NCBI RefSeq assembly: GCF_020921035.1
Contig: NC_063151.1
Location: 6,076,001-6,140,000, forward strand
Length of the DNA stretch: 64,000 bases
Origin: Rhodamnia argentea
Taxonomy: Eukaryota > Streptophyta > Magnoliopsida > Myrtales > Myrtaceae
Direction: 5' to 3'
Shown: positions 42,343 through 53,043 of the stretch, piece after piece
Layout: every line of letters begins with the position of its first letter
How positions within the stretch are numbered: position 1 is the stretch's first letter
The notes under the pieces: generated by a model
Seen by the model: only the letters and a program-made list of their open reading frames with translations
What the model was told of the DNA's origin: nothing
Databases searched by the model: none
Program-made: the position numbers and the translations under genes

Positions 42343-42690
42343 CATAATTGAATTGCTATCACTATTCGGGAAGTGGCGATTTCTGTCACCGTTATGCCCA
42401 TGACAAAAGAAGACAATCAAGTCCACAACTACCAAATTCCTTCCGAAGACTGCTTCGCTTACTTGAAAGTTCAATTTAAATTCTTTGGCCTCTCTCCGAA
42501 AGTTGAGGGAGTGGTTGGCAAGATGTACTAGCCTGATTTGAAGAACCTGGCCAAGCTGGCGGTCAAGATGCCGGTCATGCGCGGAGAGGACAAGTGTTGG
42601 ACTTGGTCGTGCAGCTTGCATCTTCTAGCCAACCAGGAGTCTTATCACAAACTGTCCTGGGAGGAACGACATTGTGTGCAAGAGATGGTT
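42343..42690 (+). pseudogene. decayed 3' copy of the root-cap gene
   Basis: This corresponds to about 39431-39833. It still reads TKEDNQVHNYQIPSEDCFAY and FFGLSPKVEGVVGKMY before an in-frame stop. It lacks the signal peptide, the Cys-rich region and the first half of the domain, and is joined directly to the LDL2-like copy. Confidence 0.9.
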
Positions 42691-42809
42691 GTGAGACTTT
42701 GAGCTTGCTTGGTCAAGACATCAATTAAGAAAAGTTTCAATAAGCTTAGGGAATAATAAGGTGGTCTCGTGATGCTCCTGCCAAAATTTCAATGTTTTTT
42801 TGTAGTTAC

Positions 42810-43350
42810 AAGGAAAAATAGTAAAAGTCTTAAACTTATTACAATTATCCCAATTCAGTCTTAATTCTTTTTTTTTTTTTTGTGATTCACTCTTAAACAT
42901 TTTCAATTGTGCCAATTCAGTACATCCGGCCGGCGCCGGCATGGACTTTGGCCAGCACCGCACCGTTTGATGACATAATATTTTGATATTTGTTGGAATC
43001 TTTTGAATTATTTTATTTTATTTTTCCTTTTTTTTGCTTCTCTTTCTTTCTTTTTCTTCCCTCTTCTTCCTTCAACCAGAGACACGATCGACGAGGTCGA
43101 ACCGCCAACCTCAGGTAAAGCTCACCCCCGTCGGCCACTAGAGAGGCTCACCCTTGCCGAAGAGTAAAGAAAGAAAAAAAAAATGAAAAAAATATTAAAA
43201 GATTATATCGCCGGCGGGCATCCACGTCAGCCCCGACAAACCAAAATTGGTCGATTGAACCGAATTGACATAATTACAAAAAATTATAATCGCATCGGTA
43301 AAAAAAAAAAAGGACTAAATTGTCACAATCGCAATATGATTAGACCCATT
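42810..43350. mobile_element. family B repeat, copy 2, inside duplication unit 2
   Basis: The left arm reads GTCTTAAACTTATTACAATT with CCAATTCAGTCTTAATTC. The right arm carries CGAATTGACATAATTACAAA and, further out, AATTGTCACAATCGCAATAT. The core is GC-rich (43060-43160, with GAGGTCGAACCGCC and GGCTCACCC words). It is absent from the corresponding place in unit 1 (around 39960), so it was inserted after the duplication. Borders are approximate. Confidence 0.65.
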
Positions 43351-44351
43351 ATCACTTGAGTCCAACAAGAGTTTTCATTGCAGTGTACAAGTGATTTTTT
43401 TTTTTTTTGGTCGAAGGTGTACTAGCGATTAATTTAACTAAAAGTATTGGCTTTCATCTTTTTACAATGGTAGACCCAACTTGCAAAACTGAGTATACTC
43501 CATTCTAATATCCACTCTAGATTCCCAGGATCTGTGAACTGTTACATCTTGATGTGATTTCACGTGCTCAAGAATTTTGTATTTCCCTCTATAGGAATTG
43601 CATATCTCGTCGATCCATTATGCTGCCTGCCGAACTCAAGTAGTATCTCCATATTCGACCAAACCACATGTTTTGAGCCAAAATAGTCAACGTAGATAGC
43701 AAATTCTTTCCCCGCAGATTTCAATCGTTTTTTTTAATTTTTTGACTTTGCCGTGCATCATTTATTAACATGGTTAGAAGTTGCAAAAGATTCTTAAATT
43801 AGTACGCGGCACACGGGGAAACAACAACCTATCGCCATCTCATAGCCGTTCCAAGGGCGGCCGCTCAAGCACCCGTTCATCTTCTCTCTGTTTGACACCC
43901 CTGTTCATCGAGAAATCTCATCAAAGCGATACCCCCGGAATTTTCTTCATCGTCGATCATTTGATGCGAACATCCCACTCATTTGTACCCTCAAATAGAA
44001 GATCAAGTCACGCATGCACTCAACGCACACAAAGCTCGCCCCATCTTTTAGATCCCGCGACTCCCGAGAGATCTTTCGACATTTATTTCTAAGATAAAGC
44101 GAGGTAACGTGACACCGATCCCGCACGAGAAACTTTCCTAACAGACCATAACCACGGTTTAGCAAGAGGGCTTTGATGGGATTTCTTAATTTGCCTAATA
44201 TCACCTATGTATGGTTTCATCGCATCCCAACGTACGCGCTCGGGACGACGGGGTTGTTGACACGGCAGCGACGGGAAACAACGTTGCGGGCACGAGTGTC
44301 TGTATGCTCAGATGCATGAATCACTTGTGCTTGGACGGACCATTCTCATTG

Positions 44352-44753
44352 ACATCAAAACTCAATCACTCTCCCCGCCTTCTCTCACTGCAAATTTTTC
44401 CGTATGGTAAGTGCCGCAAAGAACAGAAAATAATATGCAGCTCATCGAATTCCAATATTAAAAAGAGAGAACACACGGGCTCTGCAAAAGGAAAGGGTAG
44501 AAAGAGTCCAACCGGAGAAGAAGAAGAAGAGACATCAAACCAGCTCATGATCATATGAATCTGTCCATAACCGAGTCTACTTGCAAAGTTAGCCGAAAAC
44601 AGCATAAGAACCTTCTTCATCTATCCAAACTCCTACCTCTGTTGTCGATTCATATTGAAACCATCAATCCCCACCAAATTTCCTAGAAGAGGAGCAAAGA
44701 TATCACCGTGGAAAATAGAAAAGAAAACCCACATGATCGTGCGCGCCCGGGAA
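44352..44753. other. 3' region of the zinc-ribbon gene
   Basis: Short spacer after the duplication. The open frame there (44366-44620, minus) has no recognisable family. It should include the 3' UTR of the gene at 44754. Confidence 0.45.
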
Positions 44754-44960
44754 TCATCTATAAGACTTGAGAATAGCACCGCAGAAGGTGCAGATGACGG
44801 CCTTCCAGGACTTCCAGTAGAACGGGACGTGGCAAAACCGGGTCGCCGTCTTCATGTCGGCCACGCTGGCCCCGCGGCCGCACCGCGAGCACGTCCCCGC
44901 CACCGGCTTGCTCCGCCTCACCTTCCTCTCCTGGTCCACCAGGAAACAGAAACACACCAT
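44754..44960 (-). CDS. small zinc-ribbon-like protein, 68 residues
   Basis: A single-exon frame from ATG at 44960, MVCFCFLVDQERKVRRSKPV, ending CGAILKSYR then TGA. It has two Cys pairs, CSRC (about residues 25-28) and CTFC (about 58-61), flanking the stretch TRFCHVPFYWKSWKAVI. A pair of CxxC knuckles around an aromatic/hydrophobic middle resembles the LITAF-like arrangement that binds zinc and dips into membranes, but the length is shorter. I remember near-identical short proteins annotated as unknown in many angiosperms, which supports a real gene. Its GC content is higher than its surroundings. The frame extends upstream through a TTG, but the ATG is the better start. Confidence 0.75.
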   Translation of the reverse strand: MVCFCFLVDQERKVRRSKPVAGTCSRCGRGASVADMKTATRFCHVPFYWKSWKAVICTFCGAILKSYR

Positions 44961-46065
44961 CGAAAAAATGCTCCGGCGCAACTCGGTCCCGATTCAAACC
45001 CACGAGATTTCGCTCGATCTGCAAAATTCACCTCAGCTTATTCCAGTAGTGTTTACGCAGCGATCGCTCCACATGCCATCATCCATCCACACTTGTAGTC
45101 TTGAGTGGTTGAGGGATGGCCCGATCTCTTCACGATCACGCGAGGCTGGCCGTCAGATGACCGACACGTGGAACGCTGAGCGGTACGATGGCACCGATCT
45201 TGATCTTGATCCTGATCCTGATCCTGAAGTCACGTATTTGCGGAGAGGAACCTGCTTGCCCATCATGGGTTCACGATGACCCATGTACAATCGTGTGGGA
45301 CAAAATTGCCACGTTAAACAGAGAGGTATTATGGTTGTGAAAATGCATTTAATGCCCCCTTCTTTGTCCTTGAGCAGTGTTTCTGAAGCGAAATCGAAAC
45401 CAAGTTCTTCTGCTAAGAACGACATGTTACGTGACCTCGTCCACAAATCCTCGCATTCATACATGGAACATAGGCAGCACACGTTTCCTATGACATCGGT
45501 GGAAAAAAAACAAAATGGTATGTTTTACACGAGCGCCCAGCAAAACAATCGCAAATTTTAAAAGATGGGGGAAATTTTGCATATTTTGTATGCTTGACAT
45601 TCCGGCTGAATTCCGCCGTTTCTTCATATTTGAAAGGCCGAGCTGTGTCGGTCGGGAAGAAACAAAGATATTTCAATGGCTTTCTTGACATAATAAAATA
45701 AGTCTAGGAAATAATTTCGGTAGGCGGAAGACAAGTCGTGGGTTGTCCTTTGTTTTAGCTAGAATTTCCTATGTAATGTGATAATTATCACTTTAGAGTC
45801 GAGCACATTTCCCTTTCGTTATTCATTGCGGGAATGAGAGATGTGAATGTGACCTATGTTGACGTCCGATCGGCGGAAGTCTGTCCGCCTGTTGTCGCGA
45901 GGCAGGAGCAGCATGCTATGATGGAAAAGGGGGTTTTTGAGAATTTTTTTACGAAATTTGCGATTTAGAAAATAAGAAGTGGAGCGGCTCGTAATCAAAA
46001 TTTGAGGATTATTTTAAAAGAAACTTACACGTGGCCCAATGAGATGGTTTGAAGTTCTCCTTTTT
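44961..46065. other. promoter of the zinc-ribbon gene, then intergenic
   Basis: Includes a short hexamer array at 45199-45227 (CTTGATCTTGATCCTGATCC...). No gene is recognised beyond it. Confidence 0.4.
45199..45227. repeat. hexanucleotide array (TTGATC/CTGATC)
   Basis: Five tandem units, of the forms TTGATC and CTGATC. Confidence 0.85.
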
Positions 46066-46557
46066 AGAAAATTGCCCAAAAAAAATTCTAAACCTATTAT
46101 AATTGTGTCGATTTAGTGATTATCTTTCTTTTTTTTTTTTGCCAATTCAGCTATAAATCTTTTGGATTTGTGCCACTTCAGTCTATCCGATCAATTTTGG
46201 CAAGTCCGTTTACATGGACTTTTTTAATAATAATTTTTAAAAATTTAAAATTTTAATTTTTTTTTTCTTTTCATTTCTTTAGTTTGTTTTCCTCCACTTA
46301 GGATCGCCGGCTATAGGTGATGCCCGCGACGACCTCACCTCTCTAGCCGGCGAGGGCGTCGCGGCCCTTGTCAACCTAACTCAAGGAAAAAAAGAAAAGA
46401 AAAGAAAATATAATTTAAAATATTATTAAAAAATTCACCTCATTGTCCATTGGTCAAAATTTTACTTGATAAACTTCATTGACACAAATACAAAAGGTTA
46501 GAGCTGAATTGATACAATTGCAATAGATTTAAGACTTTTTTTGGGGGCAATTTTCCC
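46066..46557. mobile_element. family B repeat, copy 3
   Basis: The best-preserved copy. The left end is AGAAAATTGCCCAAAAAAAA with CTAAACCTATTATAATTG. The right end, reverse complemented, is GGGAAAATTGCCCCCAAAAA with CTTAAATCTATTGCAATTG. Between are arms with repeated CAATTCAG and CTTTTGGATTTGTGCCA phrases, a pyrimidine tract, and a GC core (46290-46380) with GCCGGCGAGGGCGTCGCGGC. Non-coding. Confidence 0.75.
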
Positions 46558-46945
46558 TCCTTTTTTCTTTCTACTTCTCACAATTTTTCGCTTATTTGAA
46601 AGCAATTTTTACTTTTTGTTGAAGCACTTTCCTGTAATTCAAATTATTCATTATGAAAAGAGATATCCACCCATATGTCCTCACGATACTTTCGAAATAT
46701 CGTTAAAGCGTTCCTAGGTTCCCAAGTGGCTATGGCTTACTAATAGCTTTGGTGACATCGAAATATATTTAGAGCTATCAAATATATGGCTATTGCTCTA
46801 TTGGAATAGATTAAGAAATTTGTTGATTTAGCCGAACAAGTGGTGAATATGCATTCTGCGTGATCTTGATAAAATGAGTTCTCATCAACAACTCTGACAA
46901 GTTTAACGAAGGATTCAAAAAGCTCTTTTGTGGTGCTGCCCAGAT

Positions 46946-47511
46946 GGGAAAAGAACCAAAAAAGTTATACACCTATTGCAATGGTAACAATTCACTCATA
47001 AACCTTTCAATTGAATCAATTAAGTCTTAAACCTTTTTCGTAATGATACCAATTTATTCCATCCAACCAAATTTAGCCGGGAATTGGTGACATGGATGCT
47101 AGCTATCTTATGTAGGTCGCTAGCGCCGATGTGGACATTTTTAAATATTTTTTTAAAAATATTTTTTTTTTAAAATTTTTTACTTTTTTGTCTTTTACTT
47201 TGGCTAGGGAGGATCACCGACAACCTCGTTGGCCACTGGACATGGGCCAGCAAGTCCTTGTTGGCCAAAGTTTAAGGAAAAACAAGGAATCAAAATAATA
47301 ATTTTAAAAATACTAAAAAATGTATATGTTAGTGCAGATCGCGCCACGTAGAACGGTTATCATCCACGTCAACGATTTTCGACCTAAATTAGTCGAATAG
47401 ATTGAATTAATACGAATGCAAAAATTTTAGGAATAAATTGGTCCAATCGAAATATTTAGAAATGAATTGATATCAATGCAATAAGTTTATGACTTTTTTA
47501 GTACTTTTCCC
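46946..47511. mobile_element. family B repeat, copy 4
   Basis: The left end is GGGAAAAGAACCAAAAAAGT with ACACCTATTGCAATGGT. The right end, reverse complemented, is GGGAAAAGTACTAAAAAAGT with AAACTTATTGCATTGAT. The GC core lies at about 47205-47275 (GGCCACTGGACATGGGCCAG). I see no convincing target duplication. Only about 390 bp separate it from copy 3. Confidence 0.75.
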
Positions 47512-47564
47512 ATGGGTGGATATGTGGACAATGCTCGAACGAGCGATAAACACAAGGTTTCTTA

Positions 47565-47796
47565 GGTTCCATTTCTTTTATAGAAAATGAATTTTTGAAA
47601 AATATTTTCATGGAAAATAATCACTTGTATAACTTAAGATAATTAGTCAATGAAAAATATTTTCGTATTAACAATAATTTATGTTTAAATATTTCCGTGA
47701 ACAATGAAAATGTACGTTATTCATGCATTTTTGTATTACAAGTGATCAATTTTATGAAAATATTTCAAAATCATTAGTTTTTTGTGAAATGCAGCC
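47565..47796. mobile_element. Harbinger-type AT-rich MITE
   Basis: Flanked by TTA at 47562-47564 and 47797-47799. The ends are GGTTCCATTTCT and, reverse complemented, GGCTGCATTTCAC. The interior is palindromic in style: GAAAAATATTTTC phrases appear on both arms and AATCACTTGTATAA mirrors ATTACAAGTGATCA. Related sequence seems to occur near 22880 and 32740. Confidence 0.65.
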
Positions 47797-47799
47797 TTA

Positions 47800-48055
47800 G
47801 GGTGGTGCGTTTTCATTTTCCTTGAAAACTTTATGGAAAAGGAAAATAACCTTAGTTTTCATTCTCTTGATGGTTTAGGAAAAGTGATTTTATTCTTGTC
47901 AAAAGGGGAAGTTGTTTTCCTCCTATCTAAACTTGTTATTTTCATTCTATGAAAAACGTTCTTTATAGGAAATCGATTAATTTTCCATTATCTAAATACC
48001 GACGAGTCGTAAAATAATCTCCCGAAAGCAATTTTCCTTCAAACAAGCCGGACCC
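47800..48055. mobile_element. second MITE-like element sharing the TTA
   Basis: Begins GGGTGGTGCGTTTTCATTTT directly after the TTA at 47797-47799. It ends CAAACAAGCCGGACCC before another TTA (48056-48058). Inverted similarity of its ends is partial (GGGT...GTTTT against GGGTCCGGCTTGTTTG), with TTTTCC/GGAAAA words on both arms. Less certain than its neighbour. Confidence 0.45.
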
Positions 48056-48058
48056 TTA

Positions 48059-51000
48059 GTCAATCGAATGAGGAAAATCGCGTTTATGGATTTTTCAATT
48101 ACCTCTTAACTTTCGATAGGAAAAAAAAAAGTCGTCTTCATCCCTGATTAACTTAATGGAACTCCAAGTTGATAAAAAGCCGATGTAATTGAGAAAAACA
48201 ATTGACATTAGGGCGATGTTTTACGATGTATTTTATATTGTATGTTTTTTTCTTTTTTTTTTTTTTTGCTGTTCTGGATGCGAATGTATGTCGGAAGAGG
48301 GCACCCTTTTTAATTTTCTGAAGAGAGCGCAACTTTTGCTTGACATTTTGACTACTGGATGGGTGTATCGACCCATAAGGGTATACTGTGGAATCGATAC
48401 TTATTAATGTCATTAATATCTCCATTGACAAAACATTGGCTTGAAGGATTACTCGAGACTACCTAATTTTGCACAACATATCTGGTTAGGTTAGTCACTA
48501 GTGTTGCACGTGACGATCATCTCATAGTTTGGAGCGATCCGAACTGTCGATCTCTAAGTTGTTTAAACCTTCCCCGTACGCAATGTTCGTGGGAAAACTA
48601 CATCCAACCCTCGCAATGGGCTGGAAACAATCTAAAAGGCCCGTCGATTCCCTTGGGTTAGGGTTACGCAGATGTCTAACATGGTCCAAGTCAACGAAAC
48701 TCGTCTGCAATGGGCAAACCTTTCTGAGCCCCATTTGCAAGATAAGAAAAAAAACAAGTGTCTTGTGTCACTTTGCCACTAAGCTGAAGTTTTATCTCAA
48801 ATCGATTTTTCCTCCCCATAAATTTGACACTATGTGCCAATGTGCCCAGATCCTTACTATTTAGGGTGAATGTAGTAGTCTCGATCGAAACGCGTGATGC
48901 ACAATTTTTTGAAATGAACGGCCAAAATTGGCTGGGCGAACTCATTGCGCCAATTTCCATCAATTTTCGTCTTTCTTCTCTAGGTCACGAGCGTCAAGAG
49001 AGTATAAACCCGACTTAAATGTTGTGATCAAAATAGGTTGTTGCATATGGAGGAGATTAGTTTACCATAATTATCTAACAATAGCCGACTATTGATGTCG
49101 TGTTATGGATTGGTTATCTAAACAATTTTTAACCCACATTGATGGATGGTTGTTGAATATTGTATATTCAATAGGTTAATAGTAAACTATGTGTGTAGTT
49201 GTAATAATTCTTTAACCCCCTTATAATTTCTCTCGATCTCGTGCTCGCTCTTTCTCACTCTTACCTTAGTTTGAGTATGAATTTCTCTATATCAAATTAA
49301 TTACGAAAGTATTTTAGAAATGTAGGTTGGGTTCGGACATGGGGTCACTAGAAATTTATTTTTTTTTTTTCATAATGGGTCACTAGATTTACATTATAAT
49401 AAATGGGTCATAAACATGTTAAATGAGTTTATTTGGATCGAATCATCTATCACCCGACCCGACACACCCCGTTTGACCGGTCTAGCTTTAAAGCATGTAA
49501 GTCCAAGCAAATCCGCGAGTGCATCTTTTCCTGAATTTGACCTTTTCGTTCCCAAAAGTCCATGTTAGGATAATACCCCGTGCAGCAGGCATTCTCTTCA
49601 GGTTGGTGACGAATCAACTTGATGTCCCTCTTTGACGAATCCTCAAATATTAGTTATAAGACAGTTTGGTGCTTATACACTAAAAAAGAGAGAGCCTGCC
49701 TGTAATTATAAACCCTAGTTGGAGAAGAGGAAGAACGTAAGTCAATGTTAGGTTCGATATTTCTATTGGGGGATCTCGTACTTAGCTCGTGAGGACCAAG
49801 CCCATGTTTCTCTGATTTCCCCACCAACCAGGTTTTGACCTCACGCCTGCGACTATCGTTAAAATATGAGCGAGCAACAGAGGGGGAGAGATTAGTCAAA
49901 GTACGAGGATATAATATTTCCAGCACATGATAACCATGTTTTAACATTTAGGGGAGTGTTTGACACTTGTAGATTCGTTAATCTTGACGAGAAAGAAGCA
50001 CGTTGCTTCCCCTTCATCTCACTCAAACAGGGTCAGAACAATTAATTTTGTTTACTTGGGGGGAATTAATGAACGAGCCAGGCCGACCTCGTGATTAGCA
50101 CGTGATGATTGTGTCCGTGTCTTATGGGCTGTGTCACTAGCAAGTCCGTGCATTTGAAGAGCCCCATTTTTCCCCATCGCGACGAAGTGTCGGCAGCAAG
50201 GTCTTCGAACGTTAATGGGAAGCATCCGGACTGAACAGCAAAAGGATAACGGGATGTTCATTCGAGCAAATATGAGATCTGGGATCAGTTGAGGTGTGGC
50301 CTTGATCAAATGTCGAAAAGGGATGTTCTTCGTTTGAAAATATCGATAACGGGATGAGAAATCAATTGAAGATTAACCATTTAAAAAATGACATTAGGAC
50401 TTGCAAACGGCCGAGGGTAAGGTGGAAAAGGCGATGTAACATGGCGGTTCTGTGATTGAACTGCGAATAACGACCCGGGTGCAAGTCACAACGTTGACGG
50501 ACAAGCACAAAGAGTAAAAATGCGATTTCGAAGGAGTCATTGCTTAGAAACAAGTGGAGTGTCGCGAGACGCAAGCGCAAAATTGAGGATCGTGGAGCCA
50601 TGGAATCGTGGAGACGCGGTCGAAACCATTGAAGAACTACTTGTTAATATTAATCGCTATGTGTTGTTTAAGACCATACGCAAAATTAATTCGAATTTGT
50701 ATGGGGTCATTTTAGTGCATTGGGTAGCCGGAATTCACGTTCAATAACATATTGAGGTCGCACTAAATTCCACAAAACATATATAAATTTAAATAACGAA
50801 AAAGACAAAATTGTTGCGTCATACGAAATTCAGCTGACGGAGCGTTGGGCGCATCGTCAAAACCGGCGGGCAGAGTTCGTGCTTCCCACCCCACACGGGC
50901 CACACCCATACAACCAACCACCACTACCGCTACTCATTCCCGCGTTTTTCCCTTTGTTTGGACTCTCCTTTTAATTTCGATTAGTCTAATGTTTCATGTT

Positions 51001-51287
51001 CGATAATAACAATAAAATCCGAGGTTGCGTTTTCCCGTGTCCACATGTTTGTGGAATTTTGGCGCAAATTTGACTTCAAATTGCCATTGCAAAAGGCTTT
51101 TTAAATTTTTTTTTTTAATTTTAGAAGCCCTTTTGCTTCAAAACCCCGCAAAGCAACGACAACCCAAGAGCGTATGGACAAACACGAGCATGAAAAAAAT
51201 AATTAAAAAAAAACATTTCGGGTGGGTCCATAAGAAAGACGATGGCGAGTCTGAAGCCAATGACGAAAATCACTTTTTTTTTTTTTT
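48059..51287. other. intergenic, no gene recognised
   Basis: Frames are under 115 codons and unlike known proteins. At 49330-49490 a phrase set (GGGTCACTAGA, AATGGGTCATAAACATGTTA, ACCCGACCCGACACACCCCG) looks like part of a dispersed plant repeat, but its ends are not visible. A telo-box-like AAACCCTAG lies near 49710 without an adjacent gene. Confidence 0.4.
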
Positions 51288-51562
51288 TTCGTTTGTTTGC
51301 GGGACTCTGAATGTGCTTGGCCAAAAGTAATATACACATCAAAGTAAAAGCTATTGAATCCATCAATTTCTAGATGGTCTTTGTCGTCGATTCATGTTTC
51401 GCACGGTGCCTTTGAATTAATCTGTCGGTAACGTACTTTTGATTTAAGGAATACTGTGCGAAGTGTGTTTCTTTTTCGTTTGTTTGCGAGAGCGGAGTGT
51501 GTTGTGTCAAAAATGATATACGCATCAAAGTAAAAGCTATTGGATCAGTCAATTCCTGAGAT
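51288..51562 (+). repeat. pair of ~88-bp direct repeats
   Basis: Units at about 51288-51376 and 51476-51562 share TTTCGTTTGTTTGCG, then ACATCAAAGTAAAAGCTATT (GCATCAAAG... in the second) and a TCAATT...AGATGG end. They are separated by about 100 bp of unrelated sequence. Confidence 0.85.
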
Positions 51563-52814
51563 GGGTCCCTTTGTAGTACGACGTGGTCTTGGCCTAATTT
51601 CCTTGATTTGCGGTGACTGATCGTAAGTGGGAAGGACAAGAAAGAAGCGGTCAAATCCGACATCGTTCTTCAAGACGGTGACCCCCTTTCTTTTTCCTTT
51701 TTTTCCCTTTTTTCCTCTTGAAGCTACGTTCTAGCTTGAAAGTTACGGCATACCCCTCGATATTTTATGCTCTCTTTCGTAGTTTAAAAGGGAAAGACAA
51801 ACCCAAGAATCGAATCTTCGTGTGGTGAATTTTAGCGAAGGAGGGGGTGGTGTTTTAATTCGCACCGAAGTTGCATCACTTTCAATGCCACGTGGGGAGG
51901 GTCGTTCATTCAAGAGGCTTACCTAATAGTGAGGGCTCATTACTTGCCATAAATTTTCGTGGAGCCAAAACCTCTTTCCAAGGATACGAAGCTAAATCTT
52001 GTTCGGTTGGTCCACGAAAGTTGTCGAAATCGTATGCAACGTTTTGTCTTGGGGTCTTGATGGGTCTCGTGTCCGCTTTGGATAGAACATGTCTAGGAGT
52101 GAAGGTTTAACCACAAGCATCAAAAGAGAACAAAAATTATATGGCCACTGCTCCCTAAGTACAACCTAATCCACAACTCCAGAAAGCAAGTGCTCCAAAA
52201 TCCCCTTGTAAAGATCCGTCGTAACCCACCGGCATAGCTCCTGCCTAACCTAAAAGATATAAGATGAGCGAGCAATCATTGGCTCGGTAAACGAGTTTTC
52301 TAGATTTAAAATAGCAAGATATTTAAACTTGTTCAAGGATAACTAGTTGCTTAAATAGGCAAAACTTTTATTAGCTTCAATTTAGTCGTAATGATAACTT
52401 GTACTCATCGATCAATTTCACCTCGTTTCGATTCACATGATTCGGGCACTCGACGGTCTAGCGTGAATGGTATGACGATACGGGCACACAAAGCATGTGT
52501 CTTAGAATGTAGCAGATGCCTCATAATACCATTACATAAATAGATGGGGTTTAACAATTTACTTGTCTACTGGCGAGAGACTCATTTGCAAAAGGGGCAT
52601 CGCCCTTGAAGTTGGTCGATACACAACTTTCCCCATTTGCAGTCCACATGGTCTATTGGTTCAATATCGCTTCCTATTCAAAGGCAACGAGATATCGTGG
52701 TCACATATTTATATATTCTTGCTATTATTCTATATTTTCTTGAAAAAGGCAGTCAATCTTCTGAAACTGTTTATAATACTTTAAAGAAGGTACTACGGAT
52801 ATGGATATGGATCC
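51563..52814. other. intergenic, no gene recognised
   Basis: Only short frames (for example 51871-52110 and 52563-52784) without domains. I see nothing else here. Confidence 0.4.
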
Positions 52815-53043
52815 GGATCCCCTAACATTGCCATGTTATCGGTGACATTGATCAAATTGGGCCGTCCAAATCAAAATGGACGAGTCTAATTTAATCCATG
52901 TTATCTCTTCAAAATTTTTAAAAAATTCCCTCTAAAATTTTTCCCTCCTTTTCAAGATGTGACATGGATCAAATCGGGTCGTCCATTTTGATTTAGACGG
53001 TCCAATTTGATCAATGTCACCCAATGCCAATGTTAGACGATCC
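52815..53043. mobile_element. foldback (inverted-repeat) element
   Basis: The left arm (about 52815-52885) contains CCTAACATTGCCATG, GTGACATTGATCAAATTGGG, CCGTCCAAATCAAAATGGAC. The right arm (about 52976-53043) is its reverse complement with few changes: GTCCATTTTGATTTAGACGG, CCAATTTGATCAATGTCAC, AATGTTAGACGATCC. The arms are about 70 bp around a spacer of about 90 bp that itself repeats GTGACATGGATCAAAT. It is non-coding and would fold into a long hairpin if transcribed. Confidence 0.8.

Larger units (their letters stand above)
40944..44351. repeat. segmental tandem duplication, unit 2 (shortened)
   Basis: This matches 33392-40646 in order. 40944-42342 corresponds to about 33392-35180, 42343-42800 to about 39431-39960, and 43350-44351 to about 39970-40646. 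The segment equal to 35180-39430 (about 4.2 kb: most of the demethylase, the shared promoter and root-cap exon 1) is missing, and a family B repeat (42810-43350) is inserted. By eye roughly one base in eight differs, so the duplication is not recent. Confidence 0.85.

Noticed and set aside
49330-49490. Dispersed-repeat phrase with ACCCGACCCGACAC
   Set aside because: It resembles plant repeat fragments, but no ends or second copy in this window allow a call.
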